Shown here in pieces: positions 42,207 through 51,048 of a DNA stretch of 64,000 nt. A program made the position numbers and the translations under genes. Each line of letters starts with the position of its first letter. Positions within the stretch are counted from its first letter, which is position 1. The DNA is from Haladaptatus litoreus. GTDB lineage: Archaea > Halobacteriota > Halobacteria > Halobacteriales > Haladaptataceae. The notes under the pieces were generated by a model that worked only from the letters and a program-made list of their open reading frames with translations, did not search any database and was not told the origin of the DNA. The stretch is taken from assembly GCF_900156425.1 (NCBI RefSeq), contig NZ_FTNO01000007.1, positions 1 through 64,000 on the forward strand, read 5' to 3'.

Positions 42207-43112
42207 ATGAGTTTAGCAAATCGTACGAAGCTGTCGTTGGACGGCGATTATACCGTGGAGCAGAAGGAGGCCATTCTCGGCTATCTGCTCATCGCACCGG
42301 CGTTGTTGCTGGTCGCCGCGGTCATCGTGTACCCCGTCCTCTATAACGTTTACCTGAGCTTTACGAACGTCCCCCTGTCACCTGACGCTTCCCCGACGTG
42401 GGTCGGTCTCGAACACTACCAAACTCTCCTTTCGAGCGGCGAGTTCTGGGATGCGCTCAAAACGACTGTCATCTTCACGCTCCTCAGCGACCTGCTCGCG
42501 ACCGTCGGCGGACTCGGCGTCGCAATTCTGTTCAACCGGAAATTCCGCGGCCGTCGCCTCGTCCGCGGCCTCATGCTGTTGCCGTACGTCGCCCCGCTCA
42601 TCGCGGTGGCCTACGTCTGGCAGTGGCTGTTGGACCCACTGTACGGCATGGTTCCGTACTTCCTCAGTAACGTCCTCGGCATCTACGGCGGGGACATCGA
42701 CCTGCTGAACAACGCGAAAACCGCGCTCTGGACGGTCATCGCATTCGACGCGTGGCGCTACTTCCCGTTTGCGTTCCTAATGATAATCGCTCGACTGCAA
42801 GCGATTCCGAGCGACATGTACGAGGCGGCGAAGATAGACGGTGCGGGATACATCGCCCGGTTCAAGGACATCACACTCGCCGAGTTGAAGTACGTCCTCG
42901 CCACCGTCTTCCTGCTTCGCTGGATTTGGAACTTCAACAAGTTCGCCGACATCTGGCTGCTGACCAAGAAGGTAAACACCCTGTCGCTGTACGCCTACCA
43001 GACGGCGTTCGCAAACTACAATCACGGGCAGGCGGCCGCCATCGCGATGGTGCTTTTCGTCGCGCTGATGATGTTCGTGCTCGTGTACGTCAGCTGGATT
43101 CTGGAGTGGTAA
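42207..43112 (+). CDS. Sugar ABC transporter permease 1 (MalF type)
   Basis: A 301-residue inner-membrane subunit with six helices. The ATPase-docking EAA loop is MYEAAKIDGAGYIARFKDIT near residue 207. N-terminal segment GYLLIAPALLLVAAVIVYPV is typical of MalF/UgpA-type permeases. The start lies 40 bases after the binding-protein gene; the next permease begins three bases after its stop. Confidence 0.92.
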   Translation: MSLANRTKLSLDGDYTVEQKEAILGYLLIAPALLLVAAVIVYPVLYNVYLSFTNVPLSPDASPTWVGLEHYQTLLSSGEFWDALKTTVIFTLLSDLLATVGGLGVAILFNRKFRGRRLVRGLMLLPYVAPLIAVAYVWQWLLDPLYGMVPYFLSNVLGIYGGDIDLLNNAKTALWTVIAFDAWRYFPFAFLMIIARLQAIPSDMYEAAKIDGAGYIARFKDITLAELKYVLATVFLLRWIWNFNKFADIWLLTKKVNTLSLYAYQTAFANYNHGQAAAIAMVLFVALMMFVLVYVSWILEW

Positions 43113-43115
43113 CAC

Positions 43116-44015
43116 ATGATACAAACGATACTCGCTACGGTGTCCGAGGGCTTCAGTAACGCCTTCGGACGAAGTCGCATCGAAACCAGCCTGTGGGAAC
43201 GGGTCGTGTTCTATGGGGCGATAGCGCTGACGCTGTTCGTCTCGCTCCTTCCGTTCTACTGGATGGTCGTCACGAGCTTCATGCCGGAGAGCGCTATCTA
43301 CTCGCTCCCGCCGTCGTTCGTGCCACAGGACCTGACGCTGAAACACTACGAGAGCGTCTTCAGCCCCGAGACGTTCCCGTTCGTCACGTACTTCAAAAAC
43401 AGCCTCATCATTTCGGTGATTACCGCGGGGATGTCCGTCGTCGTCTCGACGTTCGGCGCGTACAGTTTCGCCCGTTTGAATTACCCCGGACGAGGCCTGT
43501 TCTCGCGCGGCGTCCTGCTCGTGTACATGTTCTCGGGTATCCTGCTGGTCGTGCCCCTCTTCAAGATAATCGTCTGGATGGGACTCGTGGACAACCTCGG
43601 CAGTCTGGTCATCACGTACCTCGTCCAGACGCTGCCGGTGTCGCTGTACATGCTCGGGAACTACTTCCGGAGCGTCCCACCGGAAATCGAGGAGGCGGCG
43701 ATGATGGACGGCTACTCGCGGTTGGAAGTCATCTTCCGCATCACACTCCCGCTGTCGGCACCCGCCATCGTGGCCGTGTTCATCTACACGTACATGATCG
43801 CGTGGAACGAGTACCTCTTCGCCAGCATCTTCCTCCAGTCCCAATCGACGTTCACGCTTCCTATCGGTCTGGACGCACTCTCGTCAGGGTTCCACCAGGT
43901 GTGGGGACAGATAATGGCTGCATCGCTGCTGACGAGCATTCCGATCATCATCATGTTCGTGTACCTCGAAAAATACATGGTCGAAGGCCTCACCTTCGGT
44001 TCGGTGGAGGGCTAA
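43116..44015 (+). CDS. Sugar ABC transporter permease 2 (MalG type)
   Basis: A 299-residue MalG/UgpE-type permease with six helices and the EAA loop EIEEAAMMDGYSRLEVIFRI near residue 190. It forms a heterodimer with the preceding permease. The gene is three bases after the first permease and three before the first ATPase gene. Confidence 0.92.
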   Translation: MIQTILATVSEGFSNAFGRSRIETSLWERVVFYGAIALTLFVSLLPFYWMVVTSFMPESAIYSLPPSFVPQDLTLKHYESVFSPETFPFVTYFKNSLIISVITAGMSVVVSTFGAYSFARLNYPGRGLFSRGVLLVYMFSGILLVVPLFKIIVWMGLVDNLGSLVITYLVQTLPVSLYMLGNYFRSVPPEIEEAAMMDGYSRLEVIFRITLPLSAPAIVAVFIYTYMIAWNEYLFASIFLQSQSTFTLPIGLDALSSGFHQVWGQIMAASLLTSIPIIIMFVYLEKYMVEGLTFGSVEG

Positions 44016-44018
44016 CCA

Positions 44019-45197
44019 ATGTCCTCCGAAACGACCGAAATTGACGCGGAATCGGCTTCCAGTACGGAAACGAACCAGTCTGCGGTCGAGACGAAACAGG
44101 CCGGAATCACGCTCTCAGACATCGAAAAGTCATACGGGGACGTGCTGGCCGTCGAGGGCCTTTCGCTCGACATCGAACCGGGCGAGTTCCTCGTTCTTCT
44201 CGGCCCGTCTGGCTGTGGCAAATCGACCACGCTCCGGATGATCGCCGGACTCGAAACGCCGACCGCCGGACGCATCGACATCGGCGACGAGGAGGTCACG
44301 CGGACGCTTCCACAAGAGCGCGGCCTCTCGATGGTGTTCCAGAGCTACGCGCTCTACCCGCACAAGACCGTCCGCGGCAACCTCGAATTCCCGCTCGGGA
44401 AGATGGACGTTACGGACGAGGAACGCGATGCAAAAGTCGAACACACGGCCGAACTCCTCGAAATCGAGGACCTCCTCGAAAAGAAACCCGGCCAACTGTC
44501 GGGCGGCCAGCGACAGCGCGTCGCGGTCGGTCGAACCATCATTCGTGAACCGAAGGCGTTCCTGATGGACGAACCGCTGTCGAACTTGGACGCACAACTC
44601 CGGGTTCGAACGCGCTTCGAAATTCGGGAACTCCAGCAGGAACTGGGAACGACCACGGTGTACGTCACCCACGACCAAGAAGAGGCGATGAGCGTCGCCG
44701 ACCGCATCGCCGTGATGGATGACGGCAAACTGCAACAGGTGGGAACCCCCGAGGAGATCTACAAGACGCCGACAAACGAGTTCGTCGCCGGTTTCATCGG
44801 CAACCCGCCGATGAACTTCTTCGACGTGTTCGTCGACGACGGCGTCACGCTCCTGCCGAACGGCGACGCCGTCTCGCTCGATGCGGCGCTTCCCGCCGAC
44901 ACAGAAACGCTCGGAGTCCGACCCGAGGACGTGCATCTGCTCGAAACGCTCGGCGAGGACGTGGCGAACGTCTCCCAACCGGACTCGGAGAATCTGACGA
45001 ACGCCGTGACCTGTTCCGTGCAGGTTATCGAACCGCTCGGCAACGCCTACGAACTCGAACTCGCGCGAGGTGACAACACGTTCATCGCCCGCGTTCGGGC
45101 GCTTCCCGAGGGCGTTTCGCCCGGTACGAGCGTCGACGTAGCGTTCGACCGGACGGAACTCCATGCGTTCGACGCGATGGGGGAGGCGATTCGATGA
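44019..45197 (+). CDS. Sugar ABC transporter ATPase 1 (MsmK/UgpC type)
   Basis: A 392-residue ATPase with a 30-residue acidic N-terminal tail. Walker A GPSGCGKST is near residue 66, the Q-loop MVFQSYALYPHKT, signature LSGGQRQRV near 160, Walker B FLMDEPLSNLD near 180, and H-loop VYVTHDQEEAM. The C-terminal TOBE/OB domain (residues 265-385) is of the regulatory MalK type. A second, similar ATPase gene follows directly. Powers import by the permease pair. Confidence 0.92.
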   Translation: MSSETTEIDAESASSTETNQSAVETKQAGITLSDIEKSYGDVLAVEGLSLDIEPGEFLVLLGPSGCGKSTTLRMIAGLETPTAGRIDIGDEEVTRTLPQERGLSMVFQSYALYPHKTVRGNLEFPLGKMDVTDEERDAKVEHTAELLEIEDLLEKKPGQLSGGQRQRVAVGRTIIREPKAFLMDEPLSNLDAQLRVRTRFEIRELQQELGTTTVYVTHDQEEAMSVADRIAVMDDGKLQQVGTPEEIYKTPTNEFVAGFIGNPPMNFFDVFVDDGVTLLPNGDAVSLDAALPADTETLGVRPEDVHLLETLGEDVANVSQPDSENLTNAVTCSVQVIEPLGNAYELELARGDNTFIARVRALPEGVSPGTSVDVAFDRTELHAFDAMGEAIR

Positions 45198-45233
45198 ACC
45201 GAACTACGGAATACGACCACGGAGGTGAGACGA

Positions 45234-46379
45234 ATGGCGACGCTTGAACTGAACGACCTCACGAAGATTTACGACGACGCACAGGGCCGCGAAGTGGCGG
45301 TCAATTCGCTCGACATCGACATCGATGACGGCGAGTTTCTAGTCCTCGTCGGGCCATCCGGCTGTGGGAAATCCACCACGCTCCGGATGCTCGCCGGACT
45401 CGAAACCGTAACCGACGGGACGATCACCATTGGCGACCGCGAGGTTCAACACCTCGCGCCGAGCGAACGTTCCATCGCGATGGTGTTCCAGAGCTATGCG
45501 CTCTACACCAAGATGAACACGCGAGAGAATATGGCCTACGGGCTAAAACACTCGACCGATCTGAGCAAGGCGGAGCGAAACCGCAAGGTGGACGAAATCG
45601 CCGAACTTCTCGACATCACCGAACTGCTGGACGACAAACCCGAAGAGATGAGCGGCGGGCAGAAACAGCGCGTCGCGCTTGGGCGGGCCATCGTCCGCGA
45701 TCCGGACGTGTTCCTGCTGGACGAACCGCTGTCGAATTTGGACGCGAAACTCCGTGCCCGCATGCGGACGGAACTCCAACAGTTGCAGACCGACCTCGGC
45801 GTCACGGCGGTCTACGTCACCCACGACCAGACGGAGGCGATGACGATGGCCGACCGAATCGCTGTGATGAACGACGGCGAACTCCAGCAGGTCGCGCCGC
45901 CGGAAGTGGCCTACGACCACCCGGAAAACGAGTTCGTTGCCACGTTCCTCGGCAGTCCCTCGATGAACACTTTCGAGACGACGGTCCATGAGGATGGAAG
46001 CGAACTGGCGTTCCACCACGGCGGGACGACGCTCGCGACGGTTCCGCCGAATACGGTTTCTCTCGCGGACGGAGACACCGTAACGCTGGGACTCCGGCCA
46101 GAGGACGTTCAATTGTTCGACAACCCCGCCGAAGGGACGTTCACCGCGACTGTCACGGTTTCGGAGTACCAAGGGAACGATAATTTCATCCACCTCTCGG
46201 TTGCCAATCAGGACGTGATGGCGCGTGTCCCGTCCGACACCTATCCGGACCCGGGCGAGAAGCTCGGCGTGACGGTGTCCCCGCGGGACGTGTTCCTCTT
46301 CGACTCGGACTCCGGCATCGCACGCAAAACGCGGGGGCTTTCTGACGAGCGGAAACATCGACCCTCTATCTCCAACTGA
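45234..46379 (+). CDS. Sugar ABC transporter ATPase 2 (MalK type)
   Basis: A 381-residue MalK-like ATPase (ATG 45234, MATLELNDLTKIYDD). Walker A GPSGCGKST near 39, signature MSGGQKQRVAL near 137, Walker B FLLDEPLSNLD near 157, H-loop VYVTHDQTEAM, and a C-terminal OB-type regulatory domain. It differs from the preceding ATPase in the tail and in KMNT for HKTV after the Q-loop. Two MalK-type genes for one permease pair might mean a heterodimeric engine, or one serves another transporter. Confidence 0.92.
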   Translation: MATLELNDLTKIYDDAQGREVAVNSLDIDIDDGEFLVLVGPSGCGKSTTLRMLAGLETVTDGTITIGDREVQHLAPSERSIAMVFQSYALYTKMNTRENMAYGLKHSTDLSKAERNRKVDEIAELLDITELLDDKPEEMSGGQKQRVALGRAIVRDPDVFLLDEPLSNLDAKLRARMRTELQQLQTDLGVTAVYVTHDQTEAMTMADRIAVMNDGELQQVAPPEVAYDHPENEFVATFLGSPSMNTFETTVHEDGSELAFHHGGTTLATVPPNTVSLADGDTVTLGLRPEDVQLFDNPAEGTFTATVTVSEYQGNDNFIHLSVANQDVMARVPSDTYPDPGEKLGVTVSPRDVFLFDSDSGIARKTRGLSDERKHRPSISN

Positions 46380-46395
46380 CCACGCTTTCCAATAA

Positions 46396-47730
46396 ATGTC
46401 ACATAATATAACAAACAACACGATTCACGACTCGCCGACAACCGCCCTCGACGACCCGACGTTCCACCTCGACGTCCTCGAAGACCTCGTCTATCCGGCC
46501 GACTGCGATGGGTCGGTCCCGCTCGCGAGCGACCCGGACGACCGTTATCCCTACGCCTATCCGCGGGACATCGCCTGCATCACGAAGGCGTGGCTTCACG
46601 CGGTCGAAACGGGCGTTCGTCCCGACCAGTGTCGGAAACACATCTTCGACGTCGCCCGATTCTTCCTTGTCGCACAGGAAGAGGACGGGCGGTGGCGACA
46701 GCGATACGCCCTCGACGGCACCGACCGCGGCATCTACAAGCAGGAGGACAACGTCGGACACGGCCTCCAAATCCTTGCCAATGCCGTGTTCGCCCTCGAT
46801 GCGACCGACGCGCTCGAAACGACCGACGCATCGTTTCGAGAGGACGTCATCGAGGCGGCGGACCGTTCCGTCTCACACATTCACGACGACCTGTTTGACT
46901 CGAACGCCCATCTCGTCGAGAGCACGACGAGCATTCACGAGGGCCGCATCGAATCCGGTTACACCCTGTGGGTCAACTGCGTGTTCGTGTCCGCCCTCCG
47001 CGACATCGAACGGGCGCTCTCGCTCCTCCCCGAGGAGTCCGAGGACGTCGAACAGCACGTTTCCACGTTCCGGTCGCACCTCGAAGGCGGCGTGAAACGC
47101 GCGTTCACGAGTCCGGCACAGGTCCCACGGCGGTACGCTCCGTCCGGAGAACTCGACACACGACCCGACGTGACGCTGTTCGCTCCCTTCTACTTCGGCC
47201 TCGGCGACCTCTTCGGAGAGTCGCTTCACGAGGCGGCGAACAGGAGCGCAACGGCGCTCGAAGACCCGGAAATTGGCGGTATCCAGCGATTCATGGGATT
47301 CTACCGCGATTTCGACGTCCACCAACACGGCGGCAACGGACCGTGGTTGCAGTACACCGCGTGGCACGCACAGTACCGGTTCGTGAACGGCGAAACCGAC
47401 CGCGGAAACGATGTCCTCGAAACGATCGTACGCCACGCGAACGAAGAGGGCCACATTCCCGAACACCTCACGACTCGACGACGGTTCGAGGCGTTCATGG
47501 AGAACGAGTGGGATACGGGACTCGACTTCGAGAAGGAGTTCGACGAGGACGTCCTGCGCGACGTGTCCTTTGACTTCGTCGCCGAAGAACTGGGTCACAT
47601 GCAGGAGGCCTACCGCGACCTCGAAGCACAGACGAAGGACCGCGACGTGGTTCGGTTCGCCATGCCGCTCGCGTGGTGCCACGCCGAGTATCTAACTGCA
47701 CTGTTAACACGGGACGCGAACGAAACGTAA
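46396..47730 (+). CDS. GH15-like glycoside hydrolase
   Basis: A 444-residue (alpha/alpha)6-barrel hydrolase. The PYAYPRDIACITKAWLHAVE segment matches the YxWPRD motif of GH15 glucoamylase-type enzymes, and RWRQRYALDGTDRGI and KQEDNVGHGLQIL the following barrel repeats. It lacks the N-terminal beta-sandwich of full-size archaeal glucoamylases (600 or more residues), and has no signal, so it acts inside the cell on an imported glycoside. Sixteen bases after the second ATPase gene, in the same operon. Confidence 0.8.
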   Translation: MSHNITNNTIHDSPTTALDDPTFHLDVLEDLVYPADCDGSVPLASDPDDRYPYAYPRDIACITKAWLHAVETGVRPDQCRKHIFDVARFFLVAQEEDGRWRQRYALDGTDRGIYKQEDNVGHGLQILANAVFALDATDALETTDASFREDVIEAADRSVSHIHDDLFDSNAHLVESTTSIHEGRIESGYTLWVNCVFVSALRDIERALSLLPEESEDVEQHVSTFRSHLEGGVKRAFTSPAQVPRRYAPSGELDTRPDVTLFAPFYFGLGDLFGESLHEAANRSATALEDPEIGGIQRFMGFYRDFDVHQHGGNGPWLQYTAWHAQYRFVNGETDRGNDVLETIVRHANEEGHIPEHLTTRRRFEAFMENEWDTGLDFEKEFDEDVLRDVSFDFVAEELGHMQEAYRDLEAQTKDRDVVRFAMPLAWCHAEYLTALLTRDANET

Positions 47731-47751
47731 GAAAACCCGAAGTGGAAACCG

Positions 47752-49131
47752 ATGACTCACGACCACACCAAGCCACCGTCGCCGAGAACCGTCGCGCTCG
47801 ATTGCCTGCACGCGGGTATCGACGCCGCACAGCCGCGGGAAGTCGTCCGCCGAACCCTCTCTCGTGACGGGTCGATGCTCACCGTCGCAGGCGAGACGTT
47901 CGACCTCGATGACTTCTCGCGCGTCGTCGTCCTCGGCGGGGGGAACGCCGCCGGAGAGATGGCGGCAAGCCTCGAATCCGTCCTCGGCGAGCATCTGACC
48001 CACGGCATCGTCGTGACGGACACGCCCGCCGAAACGACACGAATCAAGGTTCGCCCCGGTGACCATCCGCTGCCGACCGAACGCAACCGTGACGCGGCGA
48101 GGGACATTCTTGACGCCGCCCGTGACGCTGACAGTGAGACGCTCGTCCTCGCGGCGATTTCAGGCGGCGGCAGCGCACTCCTCTCCGCCCCTGCTGACGG
48201 TATCTCGCTCGATTCGTTTCGGACGGTCACGGACGGTCTGCTCCGTTCCGGTGCCGACATCCACGACATCAACACCGTCCGTCGCGCGCTGTCGAGTGTG
48301 AAAGACGGCGGTCTCGCCCGCGCCGCCGTCCCTGCCCGCGTCGTGGGATTGATCGTGAGCGACGTCATCGGCGACGACCCGTCGGTGGTCGCCAGCGGGC
48401 CGACGTATGCCGGACAGGCGACGCCAGAGAACGCCCGCGCGGTTCTCCATGATTTCCTTGACGCTATTCCGGAGGACATCGAAACGACGCTCGACGGGCG
48501 GGAAACGACCGCCGCCGAACCTGACGAAGCCGACGCCTTCGAGCGCGTGACGAACCACGTCATCGCTGACAACTGGACCGCACTCAACGCGGCGGCGAAC
48601 CAAGCAAGCGAACACGGCTATACGCCACTCGTCCTGTCGTCCCGCATCGGCGGCGAAGCGTCGGACGTCGGCCGCACGCACGCCGCAATCGGCGTCGAAT
48701 GTCTCGCGACCGGTAATCCGCTCGACCCGCCCGCGGTTCTCCTTTCCGGAGGCGAAACGACGGTTACCGTGGACGGCGACGGGGTCGGTGGGCCGAATCA
48801 GGAGTTTGCCCTCGCCGCGACGCGGGAAATCGACCGTCCCGGAATCGTCGTCGCGGGCATCGACACCGACGGTTTGGACGGCAGCACGGACGCTGCGGGC
48901 GCCCTCGTGGACTACGAGACGATTTCGCCCGAGCAGCAGGCGGCCGCACGCGCCGCGTTGCGAAACCACGACGCGTATCCGTTCCTCGACGACCGAAACG
49001 CGCTCATCGAAACCGGCGAGACGGGAACCAACGTCAACGATTTGCGGGCCGTCGTTATCGGGCAGGCGGATGATGACAGGGACGAACGAGAACGGAAGCG
49101 AACGAGCGACGGACGACGCTGGACCTCATGA
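47752..49131 (+). CDS. Glycerate 2-kinase (MOFRL family)
   Basis: A 459-residue glycerate kinase of the GckA/TtuD (MOFRL) type, forming 2-phosphoglycerate from D-glycerate and ATP. Signatures: VVVLGGGNAAGEMAASLESV near residue 66, AAISGGGSALLSAP near 143, GLIVSDVIGDDPSVVASGPT near 200, and the MOFRL domain (VGGPNQEFALAATREID, AGIDTDGLDGSTDAAGALVD). The C-terminus has a charged tail (RDERERKRTSDGRRW). Its stop overlaps the next gene. Presence of a glycerate kinase inside a sugar-import operon is the key to the proposed substrate. Confidence 0.9.
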   Translation: MTHDHTKPPSPRTVALDCLHAGIDAAQPREVVRRTLSRDGSMLTVAGETFDLDDFSRVVVLGGGNAAGEMAASLESVLGEHLTHGIVVTDTPAETTRIKVRPGDHPLPTERNRDAARDILDAARDADSETLVLAAISGGGSALLSAPADGISLDSFRTVTDGLLRSGADIHDINTVRRALSSVKDGGLARAAVPARVVGLIVSDVIGDDPSVVASGPTYAGQATPENARAVLHDFLDAIPEDIETTLDGRETTAAEPDEADAFERVTNHVIADNWTALNAAANQASEHGYTPLVLSSRIGGEASDVGRTHAAIGVECLATGNPLDPPAVLLSGGETTVTVDGDGVGGPNQEFALAATREIDRPGIVVAGIDTDGLDGSTDAAGALVDYETISPEQQAAARAALRNHDAYPFLDDRNALIETGETGTNVNDLRAVVIGQADDDRDERERKRTSDGRRWTS

Positions 49132-49928
49132 AACACGAATACGGGCTCAATCAAGCTGGATTTCCGGCATCGGACATCGAAACAACGTGTGAAATCCTCG
49201 CCGACGCCGGATACGACGGCGTCGAACCGAACTACCAAGCCAACGGCCTGCTGACGACGCTGGACGGACGCGAGCAGATTCGGAAGACCGCTGTCGAACA
49301 CGAACTCGACGTTCCAGCCGTTTCGACCACGCTTCACTGGGAGTATCCGCTGTCGAGCGCCGACGAGGAGAAACGGCGGCGGGGTATCGACATCGCGCGG
49401 GAGATGGTGGACGCGGCCGCGACGCTCGACGCCGAGGAGATTCTCATCGTTCCGGCGGTCATCGCCCCTGGTGCAGACTACGACGCCGACTACGACCGCG
49501 CGGTCGAATCGGTGCGCGAAATCGCAGGCTACGCGGCGGACGCCGGCGTCGGCGTCGGCATCGAGAATGTCCAAAATGACTTCCTGTACTCGCCGCGCGA
49601 GTTCGTCGAATTCCTCGACGCTGTCGAATCAGCTGGGCTGGTTTCCGCCTACTTCGACGTGGGCAACGGCTTCCGCTGGGGCTTGCCCGACCGCTGGATT
49701 CGTGAACTCGGCAATCGGATTTCGAAGGTTCACATCAAGGATTGGCTGACGGACGCTCACCGACCGACGTATCCTCTTCAGGGGGACATCGACTGGGACA
49801 GCGTCGTCGCCGCGCTTTCGGACGTCGGCTACGATGGATGGATTTCCGCCGAAATTCCGGCGTACAACGCCGAACCACACCGGATGCCGCCAGACATACT
49901 TGACACCATGCAGTACTTATTCGAATAG
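49128..49928 (+). CDS. Sugar-phosphate isomerase/hydroxypyruvate isomerase-like
   Basis: A 266-residue TIM-barrel protein of the AP-endonuclease/xylose isomerase-like family. Metal-ligand segments: GIENVQNDF (Glu) near residue 146, SAYFDVGNGFRWG (Asp) near 176, KVHIKDW (His) near 204 and ISAEIPAYN (Glu) near 238. This family includes hydroxypyruvate isomerase and ketose epimerases. Beside a glycerate kinase and a 2-hydroxyacid dehydrogenase, interconversion of hydroxypyruvate and tartronate semialdehyde, or epimerisation of a sugar acid, is plausible. Confidence 0.82.
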   Translation: MKHEYGLNQAGFPASDIETTCEILADAGYDGVEPNYQANGLLTTLDGREQIRKTAVEHELDVPAVSTTLHWEYPLSSADEEKRRRGIDIAREMVDAAATLDAEEILIVPAVIAPGADYDADYDRAVESVREIAGYAADAGVGVGIENVQNDFLYSPREFVEFLDAVESAGLVSAYFDVGNGFRWGLPDRWIRELGNRISKVHIKDWLTDAHRPTYPLQGDIDWDSVVAALSDVGYDGWISAEIPAYNAEPHRMPPDILDTMQYLFE

Positions 49929-49952
49929 AACTACTGACATTTAAAACTCACC

Positions 49953-50972
49953 ATGACACGCACAATTGTCGTCGACCCGCTGTTCGAAGACGTGTGGCCG
50001 CTCGCCGCGGACCACCTGCACCGACTCTGGACCGAAGATAGGACCTCCGTCGAGTTCATTCGACTGCCCGAAACGAGGGGGACGAACCTGAGCGAGGCCG
50101 TTTCCTCACCCAAATCGGTCGAGGTGCTCGTCTCGCTCGGCGTCCGTGCTTCTGTCTCCGATCTTCAAGCGTTCACGAACCTGACGGAGACGTTCGTGAT
50201 GACTGACTCCATGTACGGCGTGGACGAGGAGCTAGCCAACTACCTCCGCGACCGCGGCGTGACGGTCCACGACCACACAAAGGAGGGGTTCTGGAGCGAG
50301 TCGGTGTCCGAGTTCGGTATTGGACTGACCATCGACGCGCTTCGACAAATCCCGCAAAAACACACCGCCATGACCGAGACACACGACGCGTGGGACCTCG
50401 ACCAACTGGACAACGAGGTGCCCGGCGCGCGCGGCCACCAGTTCGCGGATGACCCGAACTTCGTGAGCGGCACCGTCGCACGGAAGCGCGTTCGTGTCGC
50501 CGGAATTGGCAACATCGGCAGTCGCTACGCCGCGACGGCGAGCCATCTCGGCGCCGATGTGGCGGCCTACGATCCGTTCGCCGACGAACCGTGTTTCCAC
50601 AGCACGGGCACGCGGCGGGTGTACAGCATGGAGGAACTCGTGAGCGATGCCGACGTCTTCGCCCCGACGATTCCGCTGACCCCCGCGACAGAAGGCGTTG
50701 TGACGGCTGATCACATCGACGCGCTCCCGGATGGGGCGATACTCATCCTCGTCACACGGGCCGGAATCTGCGACATGGACGCTGTCCGTGAACGGGTGCT
50801 CGCTGACGAAATCGTCCTCGCCGCGGACGTATGGGATGAGGAACCGCTTTCACTCGACGACCTGCTCCTCGGGCGTCACAATGTCGTCCATACTCCCCAC
50901 ATTGCAGGACGAACGCGGGACGCGAACGAGCGGTGGGCCGAACACCTCGCTGCACACTTCAGTTCGCCCTGA
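49953..50972 (+). CDS. D-2-hydroxyacid dehydrogenase
   Basis: A 339-residue NAD(P)-dependent dehydrogenase of the D-isomer 2-hydroxyacid family. Nucleotide fold VRVAGIGNIGSRYAATASHL (GxGxxG, residues about 175-190); catalytic Arg in LVTRAGICDMDAV, Glu in DVWDEEPLS and His in HTPHIAGRT. It could interconvert hydroxypyruvate and D-glycerate (hydroxypyruvate reductase) or act on another 2-keto acid. Operon gene, 24 bases after the isomerase. Confidence 0.88.
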   Translation: MTRTIVVDPLFEDVWPLAADHLHRLWTEDRTSVEFIRLPETRGTNLSEAVSSPKSVEVLVSLGVRASVSDLQAFTNLTETFVMTDSMYGVDEELANYLRDRGVTVHDHTKEGFWSESVSEFGIGLTIDALRQIPQKHTAMTETHDAWDLDQLDNEVPGARGHQFADDPNFVSGTVARKRVRVAGIGNIGSRYAATASHLGADVAAYDPFADEPCFHSTGTRRVYSMEELVSDADVFAPTIPLTPATEGVVTADHIDALPDGAILILVTRAGICDMDAVRERVLADEIVLAADVWDEEPLSLDDLLLGRHNVVHTPHIAGRTRDANERWAEHLAAHFSSP

Positions 50973-51048
50973 CTGTCACCCGTCCAACGCTGTATACTCT
51001 TCCAAACGAAGCCGAATCCTTTCAATACCACCGACGAGATCACGACTC

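Noticed and set aside
43193..44044. Second long frame within the MalG-type permease gene
   Set aside because: Arg/His-rich shadow of the true frame, which has helices and the EAA loop.
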